Position numbers and translations under genes: made by a program | The notes under the pieces: generated by a model | Told to the model about the DNA's origin: nothing | What the model saw: only the letters and a program-made list of their open reading frames with translations | Databases searched by the model: none | Source of the DNA: Klebsiella quasipneumoniae subsp. quasipneumoniae | GTDB taxonomy: Bacteria > Pseudomonadota > Gammaproteobacteria > Enterobacterales > Enterobacteriaceae | DNA: 64,000 bases | Direction: 5' to 3' | Assembly (NCBI RefSeq): GCF_020525925.1 | Contig: NZ_CP084876.1 | Coordinates: forward strand, 2,790,001-2,854,000 | Shown: positions 1 through 8,890 of the stretch, one piece after another | How positions within the stretch are numbered: position 1 is the first letter of the stretch | How the letters are laid out: every line of letters begins with the position of its first letter

Positions 1-553
1 TGTCTATATGCAGCAGGACAGCGGGCTCGATCTGCTGCCGACTATCCGTAAATCGGGGCGCGCCATCGATGTCATCATGATCACCTCGGCGGCGGATGCC
101 GCCACGGTGCAGACCGCCATGCATTACGGAGTGGTCGATTACCTGATTAAACCTTTCCAGTTTCCCCGTTTTGAAGAGGCGCTCACCACCTGGCGGGAGA
201 AGCGCAAGCTGATAACCGGTCAACCCTATTACGAGCAGGCCGACGTTGACCGCCTGCTGCACGGCGGCGCGCCGGAGGCCAGCGACGCGCGCAAGCTGCC
301 CAAGGGGCTCACCGCGCAAACCCTGCGCACCCTGTGCCAGTGGATTGACGCTCACCCGAACGTTGAATTCTCTACCGATGAGCTGGCGGCGGCGGTGAAT
401 ATCTCCCGTGTTTCCTGCCGCAAGTATCTGATCTGGCTGGCGCAGATCAATATTCTCTATACCACTATCCACTACGGCGCCACCGGGCGGCCGGTCTATC
501 GCTACCGCCTGGTGGCCGAACAGTACAGTTTGCTTAAGCAGTACAGTCAGTAA
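1..553 (+). CDS. dcuR: DcuR-type response regulator, C-terminal part (5' end outside window)
   Basis: This is a partial gene: the reading frame is open back to the first base, and about 183 codons of a usual ~239 are present. What remains starts inside the receiver domain just after the expected phospho-aspartate (the frame reads VYMQQDSGLDLLP). It includes the conserved receiver lysine in LIKPF, then the CitB/DcuR-type helix-turn-helix output domain with FSTDELAAAVNISRVSCRKY. It ends SLLKQYSQ, very like E. coli DcuR. DcuR with sensor DcuS controls C4-dicarboxylate uptake and fumarate metabolism, which fits the fumarate reductase, transporter and fumarase next to it. The sensor gene would lie to the left. 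The 3' end overlaps the convergent apbE by 20 bases. Confidence 0.9.
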   Translation, partial: VYMQQDSGLDLLPTIRKSGRAIDVIMITSAADAATVQTAMHYGVVDYLIKPFQFPRFEEALTTWREKRKLITGQPYYEQADVDRLLHGGAPEASDARKLPKGLTAQTLRTLCQWIDAHPNVEFSTDELAAAVNISRVSCRKYLIWLAQINILYTTIHYGATGRPVYRYRLVAEQYSLLKQYSQ

Positions 554-1484
554 CGCGGTAGCCGCTGTCCAGCGACGCAAAGCGCAAGCGCTGCGGCGAT
601 GACAGTATAATGTCGCGATTTTTGGTGACGAAAATCGCGTCGATATCCTGCCGCTGACGCAACGCTGCGCAGCCTTTCTCGACGCCGAGGCCGAACAGCA
701 GCGTGGTCCAGATATCGCCGTCTAAAGAATCGCTGGAAATCACCGTGACGCTGTCGAGTTCGTTGTCCAGCGGGTAACCGCTGCGCGGGTCGAGAATATG
801 GTGCCAGCGCTTGCCGTCCTGCTCGAAATAACGTTCGTAGGTGCCCGAGGTGACTACCGACTGTCCGTTGACCGTCAGGGAGCCGATCAGCGCCTGCGCA
901 TCGGCAAACGGTTTTTTCAGGCCAATAGCCCATTCGCCGAGGGTATGCACATTGCCGCCGAGGTTGATCAGCGCCCTTTCCACCTGCTGCTGACGCAGAT
1001 AATCACGCACCCGGTCAGCGATATAGCCTTTGGCGATCGCCCCAAGATCCAGCTCCATCCCCGGCTGCTGAAGAAACACGCTGCAGGTTGCCTCATCAAG
1101 GATCACCTCCTGCGGGCGGGTCAGCGCCAGCCGGGCCCTGATTTCGCCGGCGTCAGGCACGCTGTGTCCCTGAAAGCCAATCCGCCACAGCTTCACCAGC
1201 GGCCCAATCGCGAGGTTAAAGGCGCTGTCGCGCACCATGCTGGCGGCTTTGGCGCACTGAATGAGCTGAAAGACCGGGCGGCTGACGGTCACCGGGTGAC
1301 GTCCGGCGGCGTGGTTGATATCCATCACCTGGGACTCGGCGCGGTTAACGGTAAGCAGATCTTCGTAGCGCTTGATTAACTGAAATACGCGGGAGGCCAG
1401 CGCCTCATCATGGGAGCAGAGTTTGAGCAGGATGGGAGAACCCATCAGAACGGCGGAGTAGCTATAGACGCGGTTATCAGACAT
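534..1484 (-). CDS. apbE: FAD:protein FMN transferase (ApbE family), cytoplasmic
   Basis: The 316-residue ApbE-family protein moves the FMN part of FAD onto a Ser/Thr of a target flavoprotein. Family motifs are present: LDLGAIAKGY (145-154), GGN (176-178), TSGTYERYF (212-220) and HILDPRSGYP (229-238). There is no signal peptide or lipobox, unlike the periplasmic ApbE of E. coli, so the enzyme should act in the cytoplasm. It lies 65 bases downstream of the fumarate reductase gene on the same strand, and that reductase carries an FMN_bind flavinylation motif, so the two almost certainly form an enzyme/modifier pair. The start has a good site (AAGGAG, 6 bases). Work on Klebsiella fumarate reductase maturation by ApbE agrees with this assignment. 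Confidence 0.93.
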   Translation of the reverse strand: MSDNRVYSYSAVLMGSPILLKLCSHDEALASRVFQLIKRYEDLLTVNRAESQVMDINHAAGRHPVTVSRPVFQLIQCAKAASMVRDSAFNLAIGPLVKLWRIGFQGHSVPDAGEIRARLALTRPQEVILDEATCSVFLQQPGMELDLGAIAKGYIADRVRDYLRQQQVERALINLGGNVHTLGEWAIGLKKPFADAQALIGSLTVNGQSVVTSGTYERYFEQDGKRWHHILDPRSGYPLDNELDSVTVISSDSLDGDIWTTLLFGLGVEKGCAALRQRQDIDAIFVTKNRDIILSSPQRLRFASLDSGYRVTDCTA

Positions 1485-1499
1485 CGGGCTCTCCTTAGT

Positions 1500-1542
1500 A
1501 GGGGTAAGCCGGGCGGCGACAGCGCCGGCCCGGCATCAACAA
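1500..1542. repeat. REP-like palindrome between fumarate reductase and apbE
   Basis: The 65-base gap between the reductase stop and the apbE start holds a GC-rich imperfect palindrome (GCCGGGCGGCG ... CGCCGGCCCGGC), similar to the REP elements elsewhere in the window. It could stabilise the upstream mRNA or reduce read-through into apbE, so that little modifier is made relative to the enzyme. The last point is inference. Confidence 0.5.
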
Positions 1543-1549
1543 TGGCGTG

Positions 1550-4327
1550 TTATCCTCTGGCGCGTTTCGCCGCCTGGTGGCCCGCGAGGGTGCCGAAGAT
1601 GATGATATCCGCCACCGCGTTACCCCCGATACGGTTGCCGCCGTGGATCCCGCCAACCACCTCACCGGCGGCGTAGGCGCCGCGGATCGGCTGCCGGGCA
1701 ACGTTCAGCACTTCGCCATCGGTGTTAATGGTCACGCCGCCCATGGTGTGGTGCACCCCCGGGGCGATACGAATGGCGTGGAACGGACCTTCGTTAATCG
1801 GCGCGCGCAGCGCGGTGGTACGGCCAAACTGTTCATCATGCTGTTTTTCCACCGCCCCGTTGTAGCACTCGAGGGTGGCGAGGAAGGCATGGTAATCCAT
1901 CCCCAGTTTCTCCGCCAGTTCACGCGGCGAGCTGGCGCTGGTGACGAAGCCTTTGGCGATGTACTCATCGGCGGCTTTGTTTTTCGCCCGTACATGTTCG
2001 TCAAAGACGATGTACGCATAGTGTTCCGGCAGGGCGATAATCGCCGCGGAGACTTTATCGCGGGTCTCCATTTCGTTGAAGAAGCGGTTACCCTGCTGGT
2101 TGACGAGGATCGCCCCACCGCCGCGAATCGACTCGGAAATCAGATAGGAGGTCTGCTGTTCAACGGTCGGGTGAATTTGAATTTCGCCCATATCCACCGT
2201 GTCGGCGCCGATACGCTCCAGCAGCGCGATACCGCTCCCGGTGGCCCCTTTGTGGTTGGTGGTGACGAACCCTTCGAGGTCAGGACGATACTTCACCACC
2301 ATCGCGCTGTTGGCGCTGAAGCCGCCGGTGGCCACCACAATGCTTTTGCTCTGGACTTCAATGATCTCGTTTTCGTCGTTGATCAGACGCACGCCGCTGA
2401 CTTCATCGCCGCTCATCAGGATCTCTTCCACCGAGGTATCCAGCAGGACGTCGATGCCGCGTTTGGTGATGTTGCGCACCAGGCCGCTAATCAGATAGCC
2501 GCCGACCGCTGACCCGTCGCGCGGACGGTGGGTGCGGTCAATGCTCATCCCGCCGGTGGTGGTGATATCGTTGAGCATAATGCCGCGGTCAGCCAGCCAT
2601 TCAATGGCTTGCGGGGCATTCTCCACGAAGCGGCGCAGCAGCTGCGGGTTGTTTTTATTGTGCCCACCTTTCAGGGTTTCCTGATAGAACAGCTCTTTGC
2701 TGTCCTGAATGCCTTTCACGCGCTGGAAGCGGGTCTCCGCGGCGTTCATCCCGGCGGAAGCCTTGATGGTGTTCCCGCCAATGGTCGGCATTTTCTCGAC
2801 GATCAGCACGCTGGCGCCTTCGTCGTGAGCCTGAATGGCGGCCGCCAGACCGGCGCCGCCGCTGCCGACCACCACCACATCATAGCTTTTCGGCGCGGCG
2901 TCATTGCCGCCCTCTTCCGCCGCCAGCGCTTTGCTCGATTTCAGCATCGCTTTGGCGACCGCTTTTTTCACCGCCTCGCTCTGGCTGGTGGCCCCGGAAA
3001 TAGCGTCCACGTGCGGGGTATTGGCGGTCAGAATACGTTCGCGGATCTCTTCGAAGCTGGTGGTGAACTCCACGGTCTGCACCGGGCTCGCCGCCAGTTC
3101 GATATCGGCGATATGGTCATTTTCGAGGCTGACGTTGATCACCAGCTCATTGGCGTCATCCTGAACGGTTTCAACAAACATCCCCGGCTTAAATTTGGCG
3201 TCGCCCATGCTCATGTCGCGGATCATCGCTTCCACCAGCGAGAAGCGCCACAGCGGTTCCGGAATGTGCAGCGCCTCGCGCTGGGTGCTGTCGATAAACA
3301 GCTCCAGCTCTTCACCCGCGGCGATACGAGCCGCCCAGTCCGGATAGGCGATGCAGGCGCGGCCCACGGCGATCAGGTCATAGCCGTGATCGAGGCCCAG
3401 CTCGGCATCGGCGACGTTAACCACCCCGCCGACTCCCATCACCGGCACCTGAGCCAGAGTGTCAGAGCGCATGGCGCAGTATTTCTCAATCAGCGGCGTT
3501 GGGTCGCAGGTATCAACGATAGAGGGACGCAGAGTCGCGCCCACCGAGAAGTGCAGATAATCGACGCCGCGAGCGGCCAGTTTTTCCAGCAGATACATGG
3601 TGTCGTCGAAGCGGATCCCCGGGACCTCCATCTCTTCCGGCGAGAAGCGGTAACCGATGATAAAGGCATCGTCAGCGTACTGGCGGGCCATTTTATGGGT
3701 GATGTCGAGCACCGCCAGCGGGAAACGAGCGCGATTGTCGCGGCTACCGCCCCACTCGTCGTCGCGCTGGTTGGAGTTCGGCGAATAGAACTGCTGAATG
3801 AGATAGGTGTTAGCCCCGTGAATTTCGACCCCGTCGAAACCGGCGAGGATAGCGCGACGGACCCCATCGCCAAACTTGGCGATCATGCCTTCCACTTCGT
3901 CTCCGCTCAGCGCCCGCGGCATCGCGGCGCCCTCACGCGGGGCGGCGATAGCGCTCGGCGCCACCGGCTGGCGACCGCCGATCAGCTGCGGGTCGACCAT
4001 GCGGCCGCCGTGATAGATCTGCAGAATCGCTTTCGAACCTTCCGCTTTAATCGCTTCGGCGATTTTCGCCAGGCCGGCGATTTTTTCATCGTTATCGATA
4101 CCGATAGCACCCGGGAAGGCCAGGCCGTAGTCATCAATAAAGCAGCACTCGACAATAATGGTGCCGATGCTGCCGGCGCGAGCGCGATAGTACTCCACCA
4201 GCTCGCTGGTGACAGTCCCATCGAAATAACCGGTGCAGGTGGTCATCGGCGCCATGAGCAAACGGTTTTTCAGCTCCGTACCATTTGGTAAAGTAAATGG
4301 CTGCAGAATTCGTTCGTTACTGGTCAT
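1550..4327 (-). CDS. Cytoplasmic NADH-dependent fumarate reductase (OYE-FMN_bind-FAD_binding fusion)
   Basis: The 925-residue fusion has three parts. Residues 1-340 are an old-yellow-enzyme (NADH:flavin oxidoreductase) barrel. Residues 370-460 are an FMN_bind domain with flavinylation motif DAISGAT (441-447), where T447 is the likely covalent FMN acceptor. Residues 482-925 are a flavocytochrome-c-type fumarate reductase domain with FAD-binding VVGSGGAGLAAA (486-497), and NEMETRDK (751-758), HHTMGG (859-864) and GGNRIGGNA (896-904) near the active site. The enzyme would pass electrons from NADH through two flavins to fumarate in the cytosol, with no quinol and no proton translocation. There is no signal peptide. 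The closest described enzyme is the soluble fumarate reductase of K. pneumoniae. The gene is first in an operon with apbE and divergent from the transporter/fumarase pair. Confidence 0.92.
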   Translation of the reverse strand: MTSNERILQPFTLPNGTELKNRLLMAPMTTCTGYFDGTVTSELVEYYRARAGSIGTIIVECCFIDDYGLAFPGAIGIDNDEKIAGLAKIAEAIKAEGSKAILQIYHGGRMVDPQLIGGRQPVAPSAIAAPREGAAMPRALSGDEVEGMIAKFGDGVRRAILAGFDGVEIHGANTYLIQQFYSPNSNQRDDEWGGSRDNRARFPLAVLDITHKMARQYADDAFIIGYRFSPEEMEVPGIRFDDTMYLLEKLAARGVDYLHFSVGATLRPSIVDTCDPTPLIEKYCAMRSDTLAQVPVMGVGGVVNVADAELGLDHGYDLIAVGRACIAYPDWAARIAAGEELELFIDSTQREALHIPEPLWRFSLVEAMIRDMSMGDAKFKPGMFVETVQDDANELVINVSLENDHIADIELAASPVQTVEFTTSFEEIRERILTANTPHVDAISGATSQSEAVKKAVAKAMLKSSKALAAEEGGNDAAPKSYDVVVVGSGGAGLAAAIQAHDEGASVLIVEKMPTIGGNTIKASAGMNAAETRFQRVKGIQDSKELFYQETLKGGHNKNNPQLLRRFVENAPQAIEWLADRGIMLNDITTTGGMSIDRTHRPRDGSAVGGYLISGLVRNITKRGIDVLLDTSVEEILMSGDEVSGVRLINDENEIIEVQSKSIVVATGGFSANSAMVVKYRPDLEGFVTTNHKGATGSGIALLERIGADTVDMGEIQIHPTVEQQTSYLISESIRGGGAILVNQQGNRFFNEMETRDKVSAAIIALPEHYAYIVFDEHVRAKNKAADEYIAKGFVTSASSPRELAEKLGMDYHAFLATLECYNGAVEKQHDEQFGRTTALRAPINEGPFHAIRIAPGVHHTMGGVTINTDGEVLNVARQPIRGAYAAGEVVGGIHGGNRIGGNAVADIIIFGTLAGHQAAKRARG

Positions 4328-4969
4328 AAGTTACGCTCCAGATTTTAAAATATTAAAAATTCAGAATGGGGTGACGGAATTATTAATGGTTGTGGTTTTT
4401 TTGATTCCTGTTGTCATGCCAATAATATAATGGGTTTTTTAGTTACTAAATCAATTACGTTAGTTATAAAACTATTTAACCCCAGCAATAACATCGCTAC
4501 CTCTATTGTATTATTAAAATAATAAATAGCATTTACATAATACAAATGAACGATAACATTTCAGATACTTACGTTAACATTCACAACGACCAAACTCGCG
4601 CAAATTACAGTTATTATTCATCAACTTACGAAACACATGGAAAAAATTAGCATTAATTGCTTATTTTTATTTTAACATTTACCGATATTTTAGCCAAAAT
4701 AACACCTCATCACATAGGGTTATACTGATAATAAAAAAATAGTGAAATCACCTGCTTTTCTTGATCTTGATCAATTGCAACGGCCATTGAAAGCGCAATA
4801 TATAAATAACCAATAAATTTAATTTAACGCCCATCAAATCGCGTTAAATAATCGCCCCAACGATACTCAGAAACGCAAAATAAAAACTAAAGAAACTTTT
4901 GTAATTAAAGAAACCACTGAGCGCATCGCTGGCGTAAACGTTATTTTCAACAACTTACAGATACTCATT
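4328..4969. promoter_or_regulatory. AT-rich divergent control region of the fumarate module
   Basis: This 642-base gap separates the reductase/apbE operon (leftward) from the transporter/fumarase operon (rightward). It is much more AT-rich than its surroundings, with long A/T runs between about 4430 and 4740, and carries no plausible gene. A perfect FNR box (4761-4774) is listed separately. The AT-rich part is a likely place for H-NS and for DcuR, but I recognise no DcuR consensus. Confidence 0.65.
4761..4774. promoter_or_regulatory. FNR-binding site upstream of the transporter-fumarase operon
   Basis: TTGATCTTGATCAA matches the FNR consensus TTGAT-N4-ATCAA at all ten defined positions. It is centred at 4767.5. 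A class II arrangement would put the transcript start near 4809, and an AT-rich -10-like stretch (TATAAAT, 4801-4807) is close to the expected place. Oxygen-sensitive activation fits genes for anaerobic fumarate use. The same site could also serve the leftward reductase promoter about 440 bases away, which is less certain. Confidence 0.78.
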
Positions 4970-6481
4970 ATGAAAGAGAAAAAGACAACCATACCGCCTG
5001 CCGGTGCAGTCAATCCAACGACTGCGAATAAAAAACGTCTCCTGATGATGGCGCTGCCGATTATCGTTGCCGTGCTGTTACTCTTCGTCCCGGTCCCGGA
5101 CGGCCTGCCGCCGTACGCCTGGCACTACTTCGCTATCTTCGTCGGGGTGATCGTCGGGTTGATTTTTGAACCACTGCCTGGCGCCGTTATCGGCATCACC
5201 GGCGTGGTGGTCATCGCCCTGTGCAGTCAGTGGCTGCTGTTCAGCCCGGAACAGATGGCCGCACCTGGCTTCAAAATGGCCGGCGCCTCCTTTAAGTGGG
5301 CGGTGAGCGGCTTCGGCAACTCCACCGTGTGGCTTATCTTCGGCGCCTTTATGTTCGCCGCCGGCTACGATAAAACCCAGTTCGGCCGCCGCCTGGCGCT
5401 GATTCTGGTGAAATATCTCGGCCGTCGCAGCCTGACGCTGGGCTACGCCATCACCTTCGCGGATCTGCTGCTGGCGCCGTTTACGCCGTCGAATACCGCG
5501 CGCAGCGGGGGCACCATCTACCCGATTATCGCCAACCTGCCGCCGCTGTACGGTTCAAAACCGAACGATCCGAGCGCGCGTAAAATCGGTTCCTATCTGA
5601 TGTGGGTAGCGATCACTGCCGCCTGTATCACCAGCTCGATGTTCCTGTCGGCACTGGCGCCGAACCTGCTGGCGCTGGCGCTGGTAAAAAGCATTGTCGG
5701 TATCAACATTTCCTGGGGCACCTGGTTCATCGCCTTCCTGCCGCTTGGCGTACTGCTGATCCTGACCATGCCGCTGCTGGCCTACTGGTTCTACCCGCCG
5801 GAAGTGAAAGTCAATAACGAAGTGCCGCTGTGGGCCGCTCGTGAACTGGAAAAACTGGGCAAACTGTCGCGCAATGAGATCCTGCTGCTGGTGTTCGTCT
5901 GCTTCGCGCTGATGATGTGGATCTTCGCCGCCGACTGGATTGAACCGGCTCTGGCCGCCCTGCTGGTTATCGTGCTGATGCTGTGGACCGGCGTGCTCTC
6001 CTGGAGCGATATCACCAACAACAAAGCGGCGTGGAACACCTTTGTCTGGTTCGCCACCCTGGTGGCGCTGGCCGACGGCCTCTCCTCTACCGGCTTTATC
6101 GCCTGGCTGGGTAAAGAGGGCGGCGCGCTGATGAGCGGTATCTCCCCGGGGATGGCGACCATTGTCCTGCTGCTGGCGTTCTACCTGCTGCACTATCTGT
6201 TTGCCAGCACCACCGCGCACACTACCGCGCTGCTGCCGGCCATGCTGACCATCGCCGCCACCATCCCGGGGATGAATATGGAAGTGTTCGTTCTGCTGAT
6301 GGTGACCTCGCTGGGCGTGATGGGGATCATCACCCCGTACGGTACCGGCCCAAGCCCGATCTACTACGGCAGCGGCTATCTGCCGACCAAAGATTACTGG
6401 CGCCTCGGCACCATCTTTGGCGCCATCTTCCTGGCCGCCCTGCTGCTGATTGGCTATCCGTGGATGTCCATGATGTTCTGA
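4970..6481 (+). CDS. DASS-family dicarboxylate/tricarboxylate transporter
   Basis: The 503-residue inner-membrane protein belongs to the divalent anion:Na+ symporter family (CitT/TtdT/SdcS type). After a charged N-terminus there are about a dozen hydrophobic segments. Two substrate/cation-site motifs are visible: TPSNTARSGGT (172-182) and TPYGTGPSP (about 455-463). Family members of this type exchange succinate for citrate, tartrate or fumarate, or import dicarboxylates with sodium. Here it probably imports malate, fumarate or a related acid and exports succinate, because fumarase follows and fumarate reductase is divergent. The ribosome-binding site is weak, but the start is the first ATG after the AT-rich leader. 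The exact substrate cannot be read from the sequence. Confidence 0.88.
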   Translation: MKEKKTTIPPAGAVNPTTANKKRLLMMALPIIVAVLLLFVPVPDGLPPYAWHYFAIFVGVIVGLIFEPLPGAVIGITGVVVIALCSQWLLFSPEQMAAPGFKMAGASFKWAVSGFGNSTVWLIFGAFMFAAGYDKTQFGRRLALILVKYLGRRSLTLGYAITFADLLLAPFTPSNTARSGGTIYPIIANLPPLYGSKPNDPSARKIGSYLMWVAITAACITSSMFLSALAPNLLALALVKSIVGINISWGTWFIAFLPLGVLLILTMPLLAYWFYPPEVKVNNEVPLWAARELEKLGKLSRNEILLLVFVCFALMMWIFAADWIEPALAALLVIVLMLWTGVLSWSDITNNKAAWNTFVWFATLVALADGLSSTGFIAWLGKEGGALMSGISPGMATIVLLLAFYLLHYLFASTTAHTTALLPAMLTIAATIPGMNMEVFVLLMVTSLGVMGIITPYGTGPSPIYYGSGYLPTKDYWRLGTIFGAIFLAALLLIGYPWMSMMF

Positions 6482-6487
6482 TTCATA

Positions 6488-6516
6488 ACCGCCGGGACCA
6501 CCCCGGCGGTTTTATC
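6488..6516 (+). terminator. Intercistronic hairpin between transporter and fumarase
   Basis: A perfect 9-bp stem (ACCGCCGGG / CCCGGCGGT, loop accac) followed by TTTATC lies in the 53-base gap. It looks like a partial intrinsic terminator or mRNA-stabilising hairpin that would set different levels of transporter and fumarase from one transcript. Confidence 0.6.
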
Positions 6517-6534
6517 TTTATGGAGTAAGTGATT

Positions 6535-8187
6535 ATGTCGACTAAACCGTTTGTTTATCAGGATCCGTTCCCGCTGGCGCACGACGATACCGAATACTAT
6601 CTGCTCAGCAAAGCGCACGTCTCCGTCGCCGAATTTGACGGCCAGGAAGTGCTGAAAGTGGAACCGCAGGCGCTGACCCTGCTGGCGCAGCAGGCCTTCC
6701 ACGACGCCGCCTTTATGCTGCGCGTCTCCCATCAGCAGCAGGTCGCGTCAATTCTGCTCGACCCGGAGGCCAGCGATAACGATAAATATGTCGCCCTGCA
6801 GTTCCTGCGCAACTCGGAAATCGCCGCCAAAGGCGTCCTGCCCACCTGTCAGGACACCGGCACCGCCATCATCATGGGTAAAAAAGGCCAGCGCGTCTGG
6901 ACCGGCGGCGGCGACGAAGCCGCCCTGGCGCAGGGCGTGTACAACACCTATACCGAAGATAACCTGCGTTACTCGCAGAACGCCCCGCTGGATATGTATA
7001 AAGAGGTCAACACCGGCACCAACCTGCCGGCGCAGATCGATCTCTACAGCGTCGACGGCGACGAATATAAATTCCTGTGCATGGCGAAAGGCGGCGGTTC
7101 CGCCAATAAAACCTATCTCTATCAGGAAACCAAAGCGCTGATCACCCCGGCGAAGCTGAAAAACTATCTGGTGGAGAAGATGCGTACCCTCGGTACCGCG
7201 GCCTGCCCGCCGTACCATATCGCCTTTGTCATCGGCGGTACCTCGGCGGAAGCGACGCTGAAAACCGTCAAGCTGGCCTCCACCCGCTACTACGACGGTC
7301 TGCCAACCGAAGGCAACGAGCACGGTCAGGCGTTCCGCGATGTGCAGCTTGAGCAGGAACTGCTGCAGGAAGCGCAAAACCTCGGCCTCGGCGCGCAGTT
7401 CGGCGGCAAATACTTCGCCCACGATATCCGGGTGATCCGCCTGCCGCGCCACGGCGCCTCCTGTCCGATCGGCATGGGCGTCTCCTGCTCCGCCGACCGC
7501 AACATCAAAGCCAAAATCAACCGCGACGGTATCTGGATTGAGAAACTGGAGAGCAATCCAGGAAAATATATCCCTGAACATCTGCGTCAGCAGGGCGAAG
7601 GCAAGGTGGTCAGCATCAACCTGAATCAGCCGATGAGCGAGATCCTGGCGCAACTGTCCGCCCATCCGGTTTCCACCCGCCTGAGTCTCAACGGCACTAT
7701 TATCGTCGCCCGCGATATCGCCCACGCCAAGCTGAAAGAGCTTATCGATAATGGCGAGGAACTGCCGCAGTACGTGAAAGATCACCCGATCTACTACGCC
7801 GGCCCGGCCAAAACGCCTGCCGGTTACGCCTCCGGATCCCTCGGCCCGACCACCGCAGGCCGCATGGACTCTTACGTCGATCTGCTGCAGTCCCATGGCG
7901 CGAGCATGGTGATGCTGGCGAAAGGCAACCGCAGCCAGCAGGTCACCGACGCCTGCCACAAACACGGCGGCTTCTACCTCGGCAGCATAGGCGGCCCGGC
8001 GGCGGTGCTGGCGCAACAGAGCATCAAGAGCCTTGAGTGCGTGGCGTATCCGGAACTGGGGATGGAGGCGATCTGGAAAATCGAAGTGCAAGATTTCCCG
8101 GCGTTTATTCTCGTCGATGATAAAGGCAACGATTTCTTCCAGCAGATCCAGACGTCGCAGTGCGCCGGCTGTAAACAGCACGGCTAA
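6535..8187 (+). CDS. fumB: Class I (4Fe-4S) fumarate hydratase, anaerobic-module copy
   Basis: The 550-residue class I fumarase interconverts malate and fumarate with an oxygen-labile 4Fe-4S cluster. Cluster-ligand regions are intact: PTCQDTGTA near residue 105, AACPPYH near 225 and GVSCSADRN near 320. I take the ATG at 6535 ([11 protein letters not shown]), which has GGAG nine bases upstream and matches FumA/FumB N-termini; the in-frame GTG six bases earlier is less likely. A second, highly similar class I fumarase lies at 36941-38587. This copy follows a C4-acid transporter under a predicted FNR site, so it probably has the FumB role of supplying fumarate to the divergent reductase. Naming it fumB rests on this context. 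Confidence 0.92.
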   Translation: MSTKPFVYQDPFPLAHDDTEYYLLSKAHVSVAEFDGQEVLKVEPQALTLLAQQAFHDAAFMLRVSHQQQVASILLDPEASDNDKYVALQFLRNSEIAAKGVLPTCQDTGTAIIMGKKGQRVWTGGGDEAALAQGVYNTYTEDNLRYSQNAPLDMYKEVNTGTNLPAQIDLYSVDGDEYKFLCMAKGGGSANKTYLYQETKALITPAKLKNYLVEKMRTLGTAACPPYHIAFVIGGTSAEATLKTVKLASTRYYDGLPTEGNEHGQAFRDVQLEQELLQEAQNLGLGAQFGGKYFAHDIRVIRLPRHGASCPIGMGVSCSADRNIKAKINRDGIWIEKLESNPGKYIPEHLRQQGEGKVVSINLNQPMSEILAQLSAHPVSTRLSLNGTIIVARDIAHAKLKELIDNGEELPQYVKDHPIYYAGPAKTPAGYASGSLGPTTAGRMDSYVDLLQSHGASMVMLAKGNRSQQVTDACHKHGGFYLGSIGGPAAVLAQQSIKSLECVAYPELGMEAIWKIEVQDFPAFILVDDKGNDFFQQIQTSQCAGCKQHG

Positions 8188-8212
8188 CGCCCCCCTCTGG
8201 CGCTAACAGCAG

Positions 8213-8242
8213 GCCGTCGCCGTTCAGGTGACGGCTTTTTTT
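8213..8242 (+). terminator. Intrinsic terminator after fumB
   Basis: A 9-bp stem (GCCGTCGCC / GGTGACGGC, loop gttca, one G-U pair) is followed by seven T residues, 26 bases after the fumarase stop codon. Confidence 0.88.
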
Positions 8243-8436
8243 ATGCCCGCGCCGCGCCAGCTTGAATTCACTTCCTGCCCGGCTATGCTCAACGACAAGT
8301 CGTCCCTTGAATGCTGAAAAATAACAATAATTCCCTTTCCCGGGTTGATGCTGACCCTCGGGTCGACCGGGACGATGCCCCAGCCGTCGCGCCGCAGGAG
8401 GGTGAGAAATAAGGGATAACGTAGCGGCATTTCCGC
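8243..8436. other. Non-coding stretch between fumB terminator and REP element
   Basis: Together with the flanking terminator and REP this forms a 313-base gene-free gap. On the minus strand the stretch stays open and codes for protein-like residues (for example LLRRDGWGIVPVD), but no start with a ribosome-binding site or family match is apparent. It may be decayed coding DNA or chance. Confidence 0.35.
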
Positions 8437-8482
8437 CGGGTGGCGGCTGCGTCTTACCCGGCCTACAACGACTGCCGGGCAA
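8437..8482. repeat. REP element
   Basis: The sequence GCCGGGTGGCGGCTGCG-TCTTACCCGGCCTAC is a typical enterobacterial REP palindrome with the TACCCGGCCTAC end. It lies between the convergent fumB and pcaC genes, the usual position for such elements. Confidence 0.8.
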
Positions 8483-8500
8483 TCCGACCTGGACGACGAC

Positions 8501-8890
8501 TCAACCCTGCGCGGCGTCAATGTCGTCAAACACCTGCTGCGCCAGATGCATCGTGGCATTGGCCGCCGGCAGTCCGCAGTACAGCGCAGAGTGCATGATC
8601 AACTCTTTCAGCTCATCGCGGGTCACCCCGTTGTTAAACGACGCGCGCAGATGCATCTTCAGCTCCGCCTCGCGATTGAGAGCAATCAGCATGGCAATGG
8701 TGATCATACTGCGGGTGTGGTGGTCGAGCCCCGGACGGGTCCAGGTCTCACCCCAGGCGTAGCGGGTGATAAAGTCCTGAAACTCTTCGTTCAACGGCGT
8801 CAGATGCTGCAGCGTACGGTCGACGTGGGCGTCGCCCAGTACTTTGCGCCGCACCGCCAACCCGTCCTGATAGCGCTGTTTATCCTCCAT
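8501..8890 (-). CDS. pcaC: 4-carboxymuconolactone decarboxylase
   Basis: The 129-residue AhpD/CMD-fold protein matches the single-domain PcaC length. It decarboxylates 4-carboxymuconolactone to beta-ketoadipate enol-lactone. Family features are ETWTRPGLDHHTRSM, then the helical stretch with HLRASFNNGVTRDELKE, and HSALYCGLPAANAT near the end. The start ATG overlaps the end of pcaD by 11 bases and has GGGAG six bases upstream inside pcaD, so translation is likely coupled. It is the last gene of the six-gene pcaIJFBDC operon. A REP element lies just downstream. Confidence 0.94.
   Translation of the reverse strand: MEDKQRYQDGLAVRRKVLGDAHVDRTLQHLTPLNEEFQDFITRYAWGETWTRPGLDHHTRSMITIAMLIALNREAELKMHLRASFNNGVTRDELKELIMHSALYCGLPAANATMHLAQQVFDDIDAAQG

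Noticed and set aside
1547..4291. Long plus-strand open frames (321 and 587 codons) across the fumarate reductase gene
   Set aside because: They are antisense to a gene with clear domains and motifs. In GC-rich DNA the opposite strand often lacks stops. Their translations are rich in His/Arg/Gln/Gly without domain patterns.
4437..4455. TTTTTTAGTTACTAAATCA as a reversed Ter site
   Set aside because: Only TTAGTTAC agrees with Ter; the essential ACAACAT part is missing.
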